A DNA stretch of 64,000 nt from Phlegmacium glaucopus (taxonomy: Eukaryota > Basidiomycota > Agaricomycetes > Agaricales > Cortinariaceae), in contig MU130569.1 in assembly GCA_015039465.1 (NCBI GenBank), forward strand, positions 197,922 through 261,921. The letters run 5' to 3'. Shown piece by piece: positions 22,948 to 35,885 of the stretch (position 1 is the first letter of the stretch; each line of letters starts with the position of its first letter). The position numbers and the translations under genes were made by a program. Under the pieces are notes generated by a model. The model searched no databases and was not told the DNA's origin. It worked only from the letters and a program-made list of their open reading frames with translations.

Positions 22948-23213
22948 CATGGTTGAAATTCAACCTTGAGATTCAACCATCGATGGGTTGGTTGTCAACC
23001 TACCCATGGTCGAACGAAGGTTGAATTGCACCTCTTCTCTAAGGTTGATCACTTTGGTTGAATTTCAACCTTATTTTGTAAAATTCAACCATTCGTACAA
23101 TTTGTACGCTTGGATGATGTTCAACCATCAGCAGGTTGGTTGCCAGGTTGATGTTCGACCTCAGTCAGCTGCTCAAATTCAACCGTTTGCAGTGGTCAAA
23201 ATCAACCATGAGT
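22948..23213. repeat. Subterminal motif array, copy A left
   Basis: About twenty copies of GGTTGA or its complement TCAACC in both orientations within 266 bp, several as the palindrome GGTTGAAATTCAACC. In CACTA elements subterminal arrays like this are binding sites for an element-encoded DNA-binding protein. That role is inferred here. Confidence 0.8.
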
Positions 23214-23419
23214 AGGGTGTTTAAATTATTGGGTGGAGAAATTGGATTACTACGATATCTACAGGAACTAAGATGAGATATATATGGTGTACCGTGTGTA
23301 GGATATCATAATTGCATACTAATTGAGGTAAAAAGTGACGATGGTGTCAATGTTAATGGAGCAGATAGGAAGGTGATAGAAGCATGTTTACGCATACGTA
23401 CACATTGTGCGTGAATTCT

Positions 23420-24741
23420 TCACTCGAAGTCATTGTCCATTTCGACATCTTCATCCCAATCCCCCATCATTTCCTCCTGCTCCTGCTCGTCATCGATATC
23501 CTCTTGTTGCTCTATTGCTTTTTTCTTTCCTTTGCTAGAACTACTGTGTTTCTTGGTGTTTGCTGCATGCGCAGCCTTCTTCGCTTTTTTGGTTGCCAAC
23601 ACGATGGTCGCTTTCTTCACACGGGAGCCTGATGTCGTCCGCTTTTGTGAGGCTTCAGTGAGGTGTTGATACTTCGTAGGGGGCTCGAGCCATTTACTCT
23701 TGTAGGCATGCTTTCTTTTATTCTTGAAATATTGCTTTACAATCTCTTCAGTTGCCCAGTCATTCCGGTACCGCTTCAAGAATGGGTGGTTCTCGCGTGC
23801 CTGCATATGCCATATCCGAGTCAGTCCTTTAGGTACATGGCAATGGGATCATTATTCCCACAGTTTTACTCACCACCTTGTACATTTTCACCTTTGCTTC
23901 AGCAGGTATTTCTGCCCACGACAACTCCCAGTTCAAATGAGCACTGAGGGCGAGGTCACGCAGGTAGCGCTACAAAAAATTCAAGTTGAGTCCTCTTTAA
24001 AGCCAATAGTTTGTGATGGACTCACCTGAACCCCGGTGTAGATCGCTTTCTTTTTGTCTGAGGTAGCGAGTCCCATTGCTACCTGAATGCTAAACCCATT
24101 CCCAGAAGAACCGCGTGGGCGGGGAATAGAACCTTCATCTGCATCTTCGTCGTCACCCGCCTGCGAGGCTTTGTCTTGCTGAGCCTTTAGCTTGTCTTGA
24201 AGGTCTTGATTTGATGCCCGCTCTTTCTCAAGCTCCTCTGCATGTGCACAAAATGTGAGTAACTGCATCCATAAAGGTATTAAATTTCAATACTCTACTT
24301 TCGAGTTCTGCTAATCTCGCTTCTGTTTCATTAACAGAAGTCTCTTCATTCTCATCACCGTGAACCTGGACTGCCATTTGGCCACCAGACCCCATAGATG
24401 TTGAATTATGGGCATCTTGAAGCTGCATTTTGAGTGCGCTGTTCTCCGCTTTATAAATTGTACAATGTGAGTACAATCTTCGAAAAGGAATGTAGCTGAC
24501 CTTCAATCTTTCCCATCCGATTTAGAATATTCTGTAATGTACTCTCGTCATTCTGCTGAGAAGGGCTCAATGGCTGGAGATTTTTGTTTTGTTTTGCCGA
24601 CGTGGCACCCCCCCTAGGGGTAGTATTTTCCTTGGCTGTTCCAGTTCGTCGTGCACGAGGTACTGCTGGTGCAGTGCAAGGAACACCTATGCGAGACTTT
24701 GGAGCAGGGGTATTTGGAGGAGGACTCATACGGAGATGCAC
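23420..24741 (-). CDS. Second transposon protein, coiled-coil and basic (copy A)
   Basis: Divergently transcribed from the transposase. The start reads MHLRMSPPPNTPAPKSRIGV, a Pro/Arg-rich leader. Spliced exons follow: a coiled-coil QNILNRMGKIEGQLHSFSK and AENSALKMQLQDAHNS, an acidic segment EELEKERASNQDLQDKLKAQ, then NWELSWAEIPAEAKVKMYKV, NDWATEEIVKQYFKNKRKHA and a Lys-rich region with KKATIVLATKKAKKAAHAAN. It ends in the acidic tail DEDVEMDNDFE. Introns at about 24240-24280, 24290s, 23980-24030 and 23800-23880 have GT-AG ends. This may be the DNA-binding partner, analogous in role to TnpA of En/Spm, but I see no sequence proof. Confidence 0.7.
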
Positions 24742-24920
24742 TAGTAGAAGAGGTCGAAGGAGAGGAGGAAGTGGACTCCGAGACGACCCGGTTTATTTTT
24801 GAAATTATGATCACAAGCGTACCTGATTTTAAAGTAACCTTTTTCATTGGATCACAAGCCCCTACTTACTCTTCCTATCTCGCTGCACAGATTTGTTATA
24901 TTTTGTTACTTGGAATCCCT

Positions 24921-27900
24921 ATGAGCACTCTTGTTTATTGTATATGCTGCGGCAAGACCATAACTCGGCGACAGGAGTTGGAGCACCGCAAACTTGCGTA
25001 TGTTCTGCCAATTGCTCAAGAATCTCCATCCACAACTTCTAGCTTTCGACGTATAACATCACTTCCAGTGTCATCCGATGAGGATCTCTCAGACGACAGT
25101 GTTACGAGCTTGCATCCATTGATGTCCAACATTGAAGCACCCGCCCAGGGCACCCCAATGGACGTCTACCAGGAGAACGTACCCGAGCAAAATTACAACT
25201 CCTCCCCTTCCCCAATAGATGAAGACATAGATTTGTGCCAGTGGGATCATAATAGCAGACGAGGTGGTGATGAAGAAGGAATTCTTGAGCGCCTTACATC
25301 TCAGGAGAGGAACCGAAATATTATCAACAGCTCTGAATCTTCGTCAGGAGGGGAAGATGATGCAGAGAGTACCGACAGTGACGACGAGGAGAGATTTCTT
25401 CATTTCCCAGACTGGGAGTCATACGAAAATGAGGATTCATTTGGGGTGGATGGGCTCAAGGAAGGCTTTGAGAGAGAAGCAGCAGCTCTTGGTATGTCTC
25501 ATGTCCTATATTCCATTATTTTAATGCACTCAGCCTTAACCTTCTTAGAAAATAAGCTTAGTACCTATGACCGCGATATATGCAAAGCATTTGCGTATAA
25601 ACTCCAAACCCACATGACCTATAAGGCATTCAACCTTCTCCCAAGAGCCTTTGAGACTGTTCGACCACTGCCAAACCTACATGGTGTCCGGACACGAGCA
25701 GCATTCCTCTCGGGATTCAAACCTGAGCACTATGACTGCTGCCCAAATTCATGCTGCGCATATACCGGGCCCCACAAGGATCTTGCTGCATGCCCATATT
25801 GCAAGGAACCACGTCTTCGTGGAAGTGGCACTGCCCAAAAACGATTCACTTACATCCCCATTATTCCACGACTCAAAGCATTTCTCGCAAACCCAAAAAC
25901 TGCTACGGAAATGACTTATCGCTCATTGCATAAACACACCCCTACAACAACGACTGATATCTTTGATGGCTCACATTATCAAAACCTTTGCCGCTCGAAA
26001 GTCAAAATAGATGGTCAAGAACTCAACCATTGTTATTTTTCAGACGCCTGCGATGTTGCGTTAGGACTTTCCACTGATGGTTTTGCACCCTTTAAGCGGC
26101 GCAAGAACACAGCCTGGCCCCTCATCCTCTTCAATTTTAATCTTCCCCCAGACATTCGCTTTCACGTTGACCGAATCCTTGCACTTGGAGTAATTCCTGG
26201 GCCCAAGAAACCCCATGACATCGACTCATTCCTCTGGCCAGCCATTACCGAGCTTCTGAAACTTTTGCATGGTATCCCATCCTATAACATTCTCCGTGCA
26301 GAGTTCTTCTTATTACGTGCCTATCTTATTGTTTGCTTTGGTGATATTCCAGCCGTCTCAATGCTAATGCACATGAAAGGGCATAATGGGGTCTCACCAT
26401 GTCGAATGTGCGAGATCCTTGGCCTTCGTGTTCCAGACACACGTGCAACAACCCACTATGTACCCCTTGATCGCTCTCACCACCCTGTTGTTCGTGCAGA
26501 CAACACAGCAATTGCGCAATATGACCCCAGAGACCTCCCATTGCGTACTCATGATGCCCTGCTTGAACAAGCGAAAAGAGTACAATCCGCAACTACCAAT
26601 ACTGAATCGGATCGTCTCGCAAAACGCCACGGTATCAAAGGCGTTCCCATCCTATCATACCTCACTTCCCTATCATTTCCAATATCTTTCCCTTACGACT
26701 TCATGCATCTCATCTGGGAGAACCTTATGAAGAATCTCATCTTGCTTTGGACTGGAGAATTCAAGGGACTCGATGAGGGACATGGAGAATATGTGGTCGC
26801 AAATGCTATCTGGGAGGGTGTTGGGGCTGCAACACATGCGTCCGGAACCACCATTCCATCTGCATATGGTTCACGAGTTCCAAACATTGCAACTGATCGC
26901 TCATACGTCTCTGCTGAAATGTGGTCATTCTGGACACTATATTTAGGTCCTGTCTTGCTCCGTGGTCGCTTTCAGGATGTTAAATATTACCACCACTTTA
27001 TCCAGCTGATTTACTTGCTCACCATCTGTCTGCAGTTTGAAATTTCCACTACCAAAATTGAAGAGATTGATGAAGGATTTGTCAGATGGGTCCAGGATTA
27101 TGAAGAGTACGTATTCACTGTGTAGCTTTTTTCGCAACACTCATATTACTTATTAACTAAGCATCTACTATCAACACAACCCAGATCGCCTGTCTACCTG
27201 TCCACTTACCATCCACGCCCTTCTTCACATTGCTGGCAGCATCAGAACAATGGGACCAGTTTGGTGTTATTGGGCCTTCCCGATGGAGAGGTACTGCGGG
27301 AAATTACAGCCTGCTATCCGAAGTCGGCGCTACCCCTACCAATCCATGGACCGATTCTTAATTGAAGATGCCCAACTGACGCAAATCAAGCTTCTGTTTG
27401 ATGAGTCTGAACAACTCTCACTTCGACTGCCTCATGGTAGTAGGATTTCGGGCCAGTTTTCACACCCTGCCTGTATGTTTTTGCCTTTCAATTCATATAT
27501 GAGGTGAAATGAAATATCCTCCAGATCCTACATGTGTGTTCCTCCCGCCTTCACGAAAAGGACAGCCGTCCAACATTGTCATTGGCCTCCTCGCATCAGC
27601 CTTCGTCACACGAGCCACCAATGATGCGCGCACAGAAGTACAACCACCCCGATCCACTAAGCAAAAGCAAAAGGGGAAACATAAGCTACCTCAAGTTACC
27701 ATTTCCCAAGCAAAGAAGATTGTTCGAGACGCAGAAATTGTTGACTGGGGCAAAGTCAAACATGTAGATTCGGAGGAAGGGGACACAATGTATGCTTCAG
27801 CCCTGTGTACATTGCTTCATGATAGCCGTGAGGCCTCGTTTGTACGGGTGAGTCATCTTTAATCTCTCTTCAATACCAGGTACTAAAATTGATGGCAGTA

Positions 27901-28273
27901 CGAAATACTAGTTGATAAATATGCTGGAAAAAGACATATGAAACCGGAGTATATTGCAAAGACCTCATATGGCGAGCTCGAACATATCTACTCAGTCAAG
28001 ATTAGCGATGCCGCAGCGTTAGGCACCCTGTCCCTTAAACAAGATGTGGTAGTTTTCGCCACTATCCGTACATGCGTCCTGGATCCCACCCCGAGTGACT
28101 TTGGACCTCTCGACATCCATTTGTACTCGAAAATGGGGTCGTTGGACGTTGTTGATATCACTACTATACAGTGTCTCGTGGGTAGAGTAAGAGATCGAGG
28201 TAATACTTGGGCTCTTATTGACCGCAGTGGCTCTCTAGCACGTGCAATATATGTAGACGACGAGGATGTGTAG
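24921..28273 (+). CDS. Tnp2-family CACTA transposase (copy A)
   Basis: Mobilises the element by a DDE nuclease. I chose the ATG at 24921 (MSTLVYCICCGKTITRRQEL), because Cys-x2-Cys followed by RRQELEHR is the usual N-terminal motif; an open frame reaches upstream to 24651 but overlaps the divergent gene. A Ser/Asp-rich segment follows. Then come the zinc-binding CCPNSCCAYTGPHKDLAACP, the first catalytic region GLSTDGFAPFKRR, a second region GDIPAVSMLMHMKGHNG with PCRMCEI, and MHLIWENLMKNLILLW with a likely catalytic Glu. An intron 27107-27161 restores YYQHNPDRLSTCPLTIHALL (DUF4218-type), then GPVWCYWAFPMERYCGKLQP. Introns near 27475-27524 and 27848-27898 join the rest, ending at 28273. Roughly 1,060 residues, apparently intact. 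Confidence 0.85.
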
Positions 28274-28336
28274 TCTTTCCTCCTAATTCAATCTATTACA
28301 TTGTTGGGAGCTCGAAGGAGGAGGATCACCCAGTAT

Positions 28337-28505
28337 ATGGTTGGTATTCAACCTGGGAAACCTTAGCAGGTCTAAGATTGAATACCAACCATTATATGGT
28401 TGAATCCTCAGGTTGATTTTCAACCAGCGTCCATGGTTGATGCAAAATTCAACTGTTGTAAGGTTGAAAGTTGTTTTTCACCCGAACGATGGTTGAAAAT
28501 CAACC
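28337..28505. repeat. Subterminal motif array, copy A right
   Basis: About ten GGTTGA/TCAACC motifs in alternating orientation, including AACCATTATATGGTTGAA and GGTTGATTTTCAACC. Same motif as the left end but a different arrangement, as in CACTA elements with distinct ends. Confidence 0.8.
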
Positions 28506-28525
28506 CCTGCTGTTCCCACAGTGAT

Positions 28526-28848
28526 ACATAAGGTAGCTACTACCTTTATAAATATCAGCAAGCAATCAGTAAAGACTTGTGAGAAAAGATCAACGTAACC
28601 GGGTGCGTGTGTCGGTGAGGATGACACGCTCTTATATCAATGGGTTTAGGTACGATTAGAACATTGTTTGAATAGGCTAGTGCGTCGAGCCAGGGAATAG
28701 GAAAAGCATGGGAATCACTGGCAAATGGGAATTTCGACTTATGTTAGAATTAAGTACGTACTTAGTTAATAATAATGAACGTAAAGGGAATCGATATAAG
28801 ACAATGGAAAGATCGTGATACTATGTAGCCAGTTCCCCAGATCGTAAG
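28526..28848. promoter_or_regulatory. Promoter region of the esterase at 28849
   Basis: The block ATCGATATAAGACAATGG (about 28790) is shared with the dead paralogue near 18150. The transposon end is only 323 bp from the start codon, so transposon sequence could influence expression. Confidence 0.4.
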
Positions 28849-31161
28849 ATGTGGTCCTTGACCAGAAACCTCGCCTACTTCGTTTTATATATTGCTCCCT
28901 CAGTTTACCATGTGACAGCTGTCACTCCAACGGTTGACCTCGGTTATGCACGGTACCAAGGAGTTCCTTCTCTAGATATAGTCAACAACGCGACCAATAC
29001 ACAATTCCTTGCGATAAGATACGCTGCAGCCCCAACTGGTAAAGGTTTCATATTGATAGATTGAATTGTTTCTTCACTATTAATAGGATTTCTGCGGTTC
29101 AGAGAACCTCAACTTCCTTCCTACACGCCAGGTGTTCAGTTAGCGAACAAACAACCGTCCCAGTGTCTCCAAGCTGTGGTAGGAGCGACTCCTAAATCCC
29201 CATTCCGCAATGTCGATTCAACCATTCCTAACACCAAGAGGCTGCAGAATCGTAACCTCGATGTGAGCTTACCTGAAGCCTCAGAGGATTGTCTCTTCCT
29301 AAAGTACCCCTCCATGTCAATTGGAATGCGCCATATACTTACTGAGATCGTGGTTAGTGTCTACGTTCCTGGAAATTTCGGAGAAAGGAAGAACCTTCCG
29401 GTTGTTGTCTGGATACACGGGTGCGTTCCAGCCCTCGTTTACCTACAACTCGAAGTTTGCAGTCTTATCAATTTATCTATTTGTAAGGGGGGGATACGTC
29501 CGGGGCAACGCGTCCCTGTTCAACGGTAATAATTTGCTCCGTGAGGCTGGCGGCGGAGTCGTGGCTGTCATCATCCAGTATCGGCTAGGATTGTTCGGAT
29601 TTCTACCTGGGGAGAAGGTCAAAAAAGGCGGAGCACTAAATGCTGGTTTGTGTAAGTATCTTTATTTTCGAAGGAAGAACGACAGTGACCTTACTCACTA
29701 TTGTAATACAGTGGATCAACAGGCAGCACTCCAATGGGTGCAGAAATATGTCAGTTCTGAAGTTGTCATTTGTGACACGAAATAATATTTACCTTTTTTT
29801 TCAGATCAGTAAATTTGGCGGAGACCCGGGTCTAGTGACCATCTGGGGAGAGTCAGCCGGCGCTGGCTCAGTTTTACAACAGGTTATCGCAAACGGTGGA
29901 AATACACGACCAGCGCTTTTCAGAGCCGCGATTACGAGCTCGACCTTCTTGCCATCCCAATACAACTTTAACGATCCCATCCCAGAGGTGTGTTCGTGTT
30001 AATAGCTCTGACCTACCCATAACTTACAAGTCAAATAAATGACAGGCACTGTATAGTGAGGTTGTAAACCAGACAAAGTATATTTTCTTCCGTAACTTGT
30101 TCTTGATCCCATCTAACACGACCTTCAGCTGTGCATCTGCAAAAGATACATTTGAGTGTTTGCGAGGCGCCGATGTTAACGCCCTTCAAACTGCCAATGT
30201 TAACATCAACCATGCTGGCTTTTTCGGCACTTTTACCTTTGTCCCTGTCGTCGATGGGAGCTTCATCACCAAACGCCCAACCCAGCTTATGCAGGCAGGA
30301 AAATTGAACGGGGTTCGTAGATTCTACTACCAATTCATCATCATCATTATGATCTTTTGTAGGGCATTGTGCTTACAGTCACCAATGCGTTCGAAGGCAC
30401 CGTATTTGTTAATCAAAATACAGCATCTACGGTCCAAATAGCAGACTACGTCTCGCAATTATACCCCAACTTTGGTACTGCGCAAATCAATGCTGCTGTC
30501 GCGCAATATGCAGGTTTGGGAACCAATATTTTCCAGGCGGACGCTATCATGGGTGAATGTGAGTATCTTTGTCCAGGTGCGCAAAGGTGGAAGCTGATTT
30601 TTTGTCTCAACTGACAGCAATCTTCATCTGTCCCACTTATTATTTGTTACGTGCTTTTGATGGTCGCGCCTTCAAGGTAAGTGTTTCTTGTCCAATTTTT
30701 CTCAATATACTCACCTAATGTCCCCAGGGTGAATTTTCTGTGCCACCTGCCTTACACGGTCAAGATGGTTTCTTTTATTTTCCGTTTGTACCTTTTCTGT
30801 TCTATTTGCTTATCGATTAATCATCTTTTCAAACCTGCATAGAGCAGGTAAATTGACCTTTATCACAACGTTTGGAAAATCCTTTTCCGAGTCGTTCCTC
30901 AATTTCGTAATGACACTCAACACTAACTTTAAATGGGACTCGTCGGATATCACTCCTACATGGCGGTTTTGGCAGCCTGATGCTACCGAGATGTTGTTCA
31001 ATGTGACGGAAGCTGGTGCTCCCGACATTCGTTCGGTGACGACTTCGAGTGCGCTGTTGGAACGATGCGCGTGAGTTTTTTCTTTCTTTTTCTCCGAAGG
31101 ATGATGCTACATGAAATATCAAAGGTTCTGGGAAAGTGTTTCAGCGTTCTCGGCTCAGTGA
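28849..31161 (+). CDS. Secreted type-B carboxylesterase (copy 2)
   Basis: An alpha/beta-hydrolase of the carboxylesterase/lipase family, likely secreted. The start MWSLTRNLAYFVLYIAPSV looks like a signal peptide and is followed by VDLGYARYQGVPS, the usual N-terminal G.Y.G motif. Spliced exons give ASEDCLFL, WIHGGGYVRGNAS (oxyanion hole HGGG), VAVIIQYRLGLFGFLPG, DQQAALQWVQKY, FGGDPGLVTIWGESAGAGSV (nucleophile Ser), FVPVVDGSFI and a C-terminal exon with GQDGFFYFP and FGKSFSESFLNFV. About nine short introns. It ends FWESVSAFSAQ with the stop at 31159. It lies between two inverted transposons, on the opposite strand to its paralogues at 16288 and 41994. Confidence 0.85.
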
Positions 31162-32280
31162 CGCTTTTGTTGAGATTTCCACCTACGTTTCCGAATGGTA
31201 TGCTAAAGCTTAGACAGATTGCGATTTTGTGAAGTGAGGATGAAAATATGGAGGCTGTTAGCCAAAATAAGCTGCAAAAACAATCTTGAGCACTGCCATC
31301 GGTTTATCTATCCATGAACTTTGGATTTGCTAGTCATCAGTATATTCCGCTTCCTAATGGCATGGTTCCACCGAATCAGACCTGTTCGCTTCTCGATAAC
31401 GGGAGCCTAAAACCACGCCAGCGCAATATCGGACCAGCCATATTCCACAATCCATGGTCTATCCATCTACATATGTTATAAACATTATCTCCATCGCTGC
31501 TCCTGTGATGCCAAAGACCCCCAACCTCGAAATTACAACTATTCCTTAGACGCGCAATGGGCTCAACAAATAGCTGATATTGGCGTCGCATTGAATTTTC
31601 ACAGTTGGTAGTACATAGGCTCACGGAGACGCTCGGAAAGTTTGGATGTATTGGGTCCGGAGGGAGGCTCGTTAAAGAGAATATAATCCAGGTAGAGATG
31701 GTTTTATGCATAAGTAGCATGAAAATATGAAATTGATAGCATAATCTTCTCATCGTCCTCCGTCCACATCAGTAAAATGGCACTCTGGTTAAAATGGCTG
31801 GAGCTAGTAAGTCCAGTCATTCCAGCTTGCCAGCACTTCAACTGGACCTACGTTGACATGCCCAAATCCAGCGCATGCTGGGGGAGAAAATGGCTGGTAA
31901 CAGTCCCCCGAACTAGAGCTAGTACACAGCCCTGGTACAAGTTCGTTGAAACCCCTCCCCCCTTGTTTGCTTCCATGGATATTTGAAGGGCTGCCTGTCG
32001 GAGAAGCCTCACTGAGCGGTCACACAGCTTGATAGGACCACGTTGTATTGTCGAGAACGAGACAGTTACGAGTACGAGCGTAACGGTAAAGAATGTAGAA
32101 GTAGGAAATGAGAATCTCCTCATATACTGTGACGTGGATAAAAGATAAGTAAGATAAGAACCCTCGACGGCACGAGTAAGACTGGCGGCCAGGCTTACAA
32201 TATTGCAGGCAAACGATCATAATTATTCCATTGTACACTAGTATCCATTATAATATTCAATTGTATACATAGAGTACACA
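31162..32280. other. Intergenic between esterase and transposon copy B
   Basis: Open frames (for example 125 codons at 31376-31753, minus) show no motifs or splice consistency. I see nothing I can support as a gene. Confidence 0.5.
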
Positions 32281-32300
32281 ATCACTGTGGGAACAGCAGG

Positions 32301-32469
32301 GGTTGATTTTCAACCATCGTTCGGGTGAAAAACAACTTTCAACCTTACAACAGTTGAATTTTGCATCAACCATGGACGCTGGTTGAAAATCAACCTGAGG
32401 ATTCAACCATATAATGGTTGGTATTCAATCTTAGACCTGCTAAGGTTTCCCAGGTTGAATACCAACCAT
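32301..32469. repeat. Subterminal motif array, copy B (inner end)
   Basis: The inverted counterpart of 28337-28505, with the same GGTTGA/TCAACC motifs. Confidence 0.8.
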
Positions 32470-32532
32470 ATACTGGGTGATCCTCCTCCTTCGAGCTCCC
32501 AACAATGTAATAGATTGAATTAGGAGGAAAGA

Positions 32533-35500
32533 CTACACATCCTCGTCGTCTACATATATTGCACGTGCTAGAGAGCCACTGCGGTCAATAAGAGCCCAAG
32601 TATTACCTCGATCTCTTACTCTACCCACGAGACACTGTATAGTAGTGATATCAACAACGTCCAACGACCCCATTTTCGAGTACAAATGGATGTCGAGAGG
32701 TCCAAAGTCACTCGGGGTGGGATCCAGGACGCATGTACGGATAGTGGCGAAAACTACCACATCTTGTTTAAGGGACAGGGTGCCTAACGCTGCGGCATCG
32801 CTAATCTTGACTGAGTAGATATGTTCGAGCTCGCCATATGAGGTCTTTGCAATATACTCCGGTTTCATATGTCTTTTTCCAGCATATTTATCAACTAGTA
32901 TTTCGTACTGCCATCAATTTTAGTACCTGGTATTGAAGAGAGATTAAAGATGACTCACCCGTACAAACGAGGCCTCACGGCTATCATGAAGCAATGTACA
33001 CAGGGCTGAAGCGTACATTGTGTCCCCTTCCTCCGAATCTACACGTTTGACTTTGCCCCAGTCAACAATTTCTGCGTCTCGAACAATCTTCTTTGCTTGG
33101 GAAATGGTAACTTGAGGTAGCTTATGTTTCCCCTTTTGCTTTTGCTTAGCGGATCGGGGTGGTTGTACTTCTGTGCGCGCATCATTGGTGGCTCGTGTGA
33201 CGAAGGCTGATGCGAGGAGGCCAATGACAATGTCGGACGGCTGTCCTTTTCGTGAAGGCGGGAGGAACACACATGTAGGATCTGGAGGATATTTCATTTC
33301 ACCTCATATATGAATTGAAAGGCAAAAACATACAGGCAGGGTGTGAAAACTGGCCCGAAATCCTACTACCATGAGGCAGTCGAAGTGAGAGTTGTTCAGA
33401 CTCATCAAACAGAAGCTTGATTTGCGTCAGTTGGGCATCTTCAATTAAGAATCGGTCCATGGATTGGTAGGGGTAGCGCCGACTTCGGATAGCAGGCTGT
33501 AATTTCCCGCAGTACCTCTCCATCGGGAAGGCCCAATAACACCAAACTGGTCCCATTGTTCTGATGCTGCCAGCAATGTGAAGAAGGGCGTGGATGGTAA
33601 GTGGACAGGTAGACAGGCGATCTGGGTTGTGTTGATAGTAGATGCTTAGTTAATAAGTAATATGAGTGTTGCGAAAAAAGCTACACAGTGAATACGTACT
33701 CTTCATAATCCTGGACCCATCTGACAAATCCTTCATCAATCTCTTCAATTTCGGTAGTGGAAATTTCAAACTGCAGACAGATGGTGAGCAAGTAAATCAG
33801 CTGGATAAAGTGGTGGTAATATTTAACATCCTGAAAGCGACCACGGAGCAAGACAGGACCTAAATATAGTGTCCAGAATGACCACATTTCAGCAGAGACG
33901 TATGAGCGATCAGTTGCAATGTTTGGAACTCGTGAACCATATGCAGATGGAATGGTGGTTCCGGACGCATGTGTTGCAGCCCCAACACCCTCCCAGATAG
34001 CATTTGCGACCACATATTCTCCATGTCCCTCATCGAGTCCCTTGAATTCTCCAGTCCAAAGCAAGATGAGATTCTTCATAAGGTTCTCCCAGATGAGATG
34101 CATGAAGTCGTAAGGGAAAGATATTGGAAATGATAGGGAAGTGAGGTATGATAGGATGGGAACGCCTTTGATACCGTGGCGTTTTGCGAGACGATCCGAT
34201 TCAGTATTGGTAGTTGCGGATTGTACTCTTTTCGCTTGTTCAAGCAGGGCATCATGAGTACGCAATGGGAGGTCTCTGGGGTCATATTGCGCAATTGCTG
34301 TGTTGTCTGCACGAACAACAGGGTGGTGAGAGCGATCAAGGGGTACATAGTGGGTTGTTGCACGTGTGTCTGGAACACGAAGGCCAAGGATCTCGCACAT
34401 TCGACATGGTGAGACCCCATTATGCCCTTTCATGTGCATTAGCATTGAGACGGCTGGAATATCACCAAAGCAAACAATAAGATAGGCACGTAATAAGAAG
34501 AACTCTGCACGGAGAATGTTATAGGATGGGATACCATGCAAAAGTTTCAGAAGCTCGGTAATGGCTGGCCAGAGGAATGAGTCGATGTCATGGGGTTTCT
34601 TGGGCCCAGGAATTACTCCAAGTGCAAGGATTCGGTCAACGTGAAAGCGAATGTCTGGGGGAAGATTAAAATTGAAGAGGATGAGGGGCCAGGCTGTGTT
34701 CTTGCGCCGCTTAAAGGGTGCAAAACCATCAGTGGAAAGTCCTAACGCAACATCGCAGGCGTCTGAAAAATAACAATGGTTGAGTTCTTGACCATCTATT
34801 TTGACTTTCGAGCGGCAAAGGTTTTGATAATGTGAGCCATCAAAGATATCAGTCGTTGTTGTAGGGGTGTGTTTATGCAATGAGCGATAAGTCATTTCCG
34901 TAGCAGTTTTTGGGTTTGCGAGAAATGCTTTGAGTCGTGGAATAATGGGGATGTAAGTGAATCGTTTTTGGGCAGTGCCACTTCCACGAAGACGTGGTTC
35001 CTTGCAATATGGGCATGCAGCAAGATCCTTGTGGGGCCCGGTATATGCGCAGCATGAATTTGGGCAGCAGTCATAGTGCTCAGGTTTGAATCCCAAGAGG
35101 AATGCTGCTCGTGTCCGGACACCATGTAGGTTTGGCAGTGGTCGAACAGTCTCAAAGGCTCTTGGGAGAAGGTTGAATGCCTTATCGGTCATGTGGGTTT
35201 GGAGTTTATACGCAAATGCTTTGCATATATCGCGGTCATAGGTACTAAGCTTATTTTCTAAGAAGGTTAAGGCTGAGTGCATTAAAATAATGGAATATAG
35301 GACATGAGACATACCAAGAGCTGCTGCTTCTCTCTCAAAGCCTTCCTTGAGCCCATCCACCCCAAATGAATCCTCATTTTCGTATGACTCCCAGTCTGGG
35401 AAATGAAGAAATCTCTCCTCGTCGTCACTGTCGGTACTCTCTGCATCATCTTCCCCTCCTGACGAAGATTCAGAGCTGTTGATAATATTTCGGTTCCTCT

Positions 35501-35885
35501 CCTGAGATGTAAGGCGCTCAAGAATTCCTTCTTCATCACCACCTCGTCTGCTATTATGATCCCACTGGCACAAATCTATGTCTTCATCTATTGGGGAAGG
35601 GGAGGAGTTGTAATTTTGCTCGGGTACGTTCTCCTGGTAGACGTCCATTGGGGTGCCCTGGGCGGGTGCTTCAATGTTGGACATCAATGGATGCAAGCTC
35701 GTAACACTGTCGTCTGAGAGATCCTCATCGGATGACACTGGAAGTGATGTTATACGTCGAAAGCTAGAAGTTGTGGATGGAGATTCTTGAGCAATTGGCA
35801 GAACATACGCAAGTTTGCGGTGCTCCAACTCCTGTCGCCGAGTTATGGTCTTGCCGCAGCATATACAATAAACAAGAGTGCTCAT
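32533..35885 (-). CDS. Tnp2-family CACTA transposase (copy B)
   Basis: Same structure, introns and motifs as the copy A gene: CICCGKTITRRQEL, CCPNSCCAYTGPHKDLAACP, GLSTDGFAPF, IWENLMKNL, CPLTIHALLH. Three transposase differences noted are MTDKAFN for MTYKAFN, FLLGFKP for FLSGFKP and TTEIEEI for TTKIEEI; a fourth is RSAKQK for RSTKQK. No stop or frameshift is seen. Start chosen at the position matching 24921 in copy A. Confidence 0.85.

Larger units (their letters stand above)
22933..28525 (+). mobile_element. CACTA-like DNA transposon, copy A (5,593 bp)
   Basis: An almost exact inverted copy lies at 32281-37873, with identical length, and this defines the ends. The left terminus is CTCTGTCACGATAAAC and the right ends CCCACAGTGAT (inner end CACTGTGGGAACAGC). 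The termini share C.CTGT, consistent with the CACTG-type ends of CACTA/EnSpm elements. Motif-dense subterminal arrays lie inside both ends. The element encodes a Tnp2 transposase (+) and a divergent second protein (-). The present flanks (ATT on the left, ATA on the right) do not match each other but do match the inner flanks of copy B when swapped. Confidence 0.88.

Noticed and set aside
22948..23213. CRISPR-like array of short repeats
   Set aside because: Repeats are 6-15 bp, in both orientations and irregularly spaced, at transposon ends in a eukaryote; they fit a subterminal array.
24651..24920. Transposase start at 24651
   Set aside because: This extension overlaps the 5' exon of the divergent second gene; the Cys-x2-Cys motif begins right after the ATG at 24921.
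31376..31753. 125-codon frame between the esterase and transposon B
   Set aside because: No motifs, no splice consistency, low-complexity composition.
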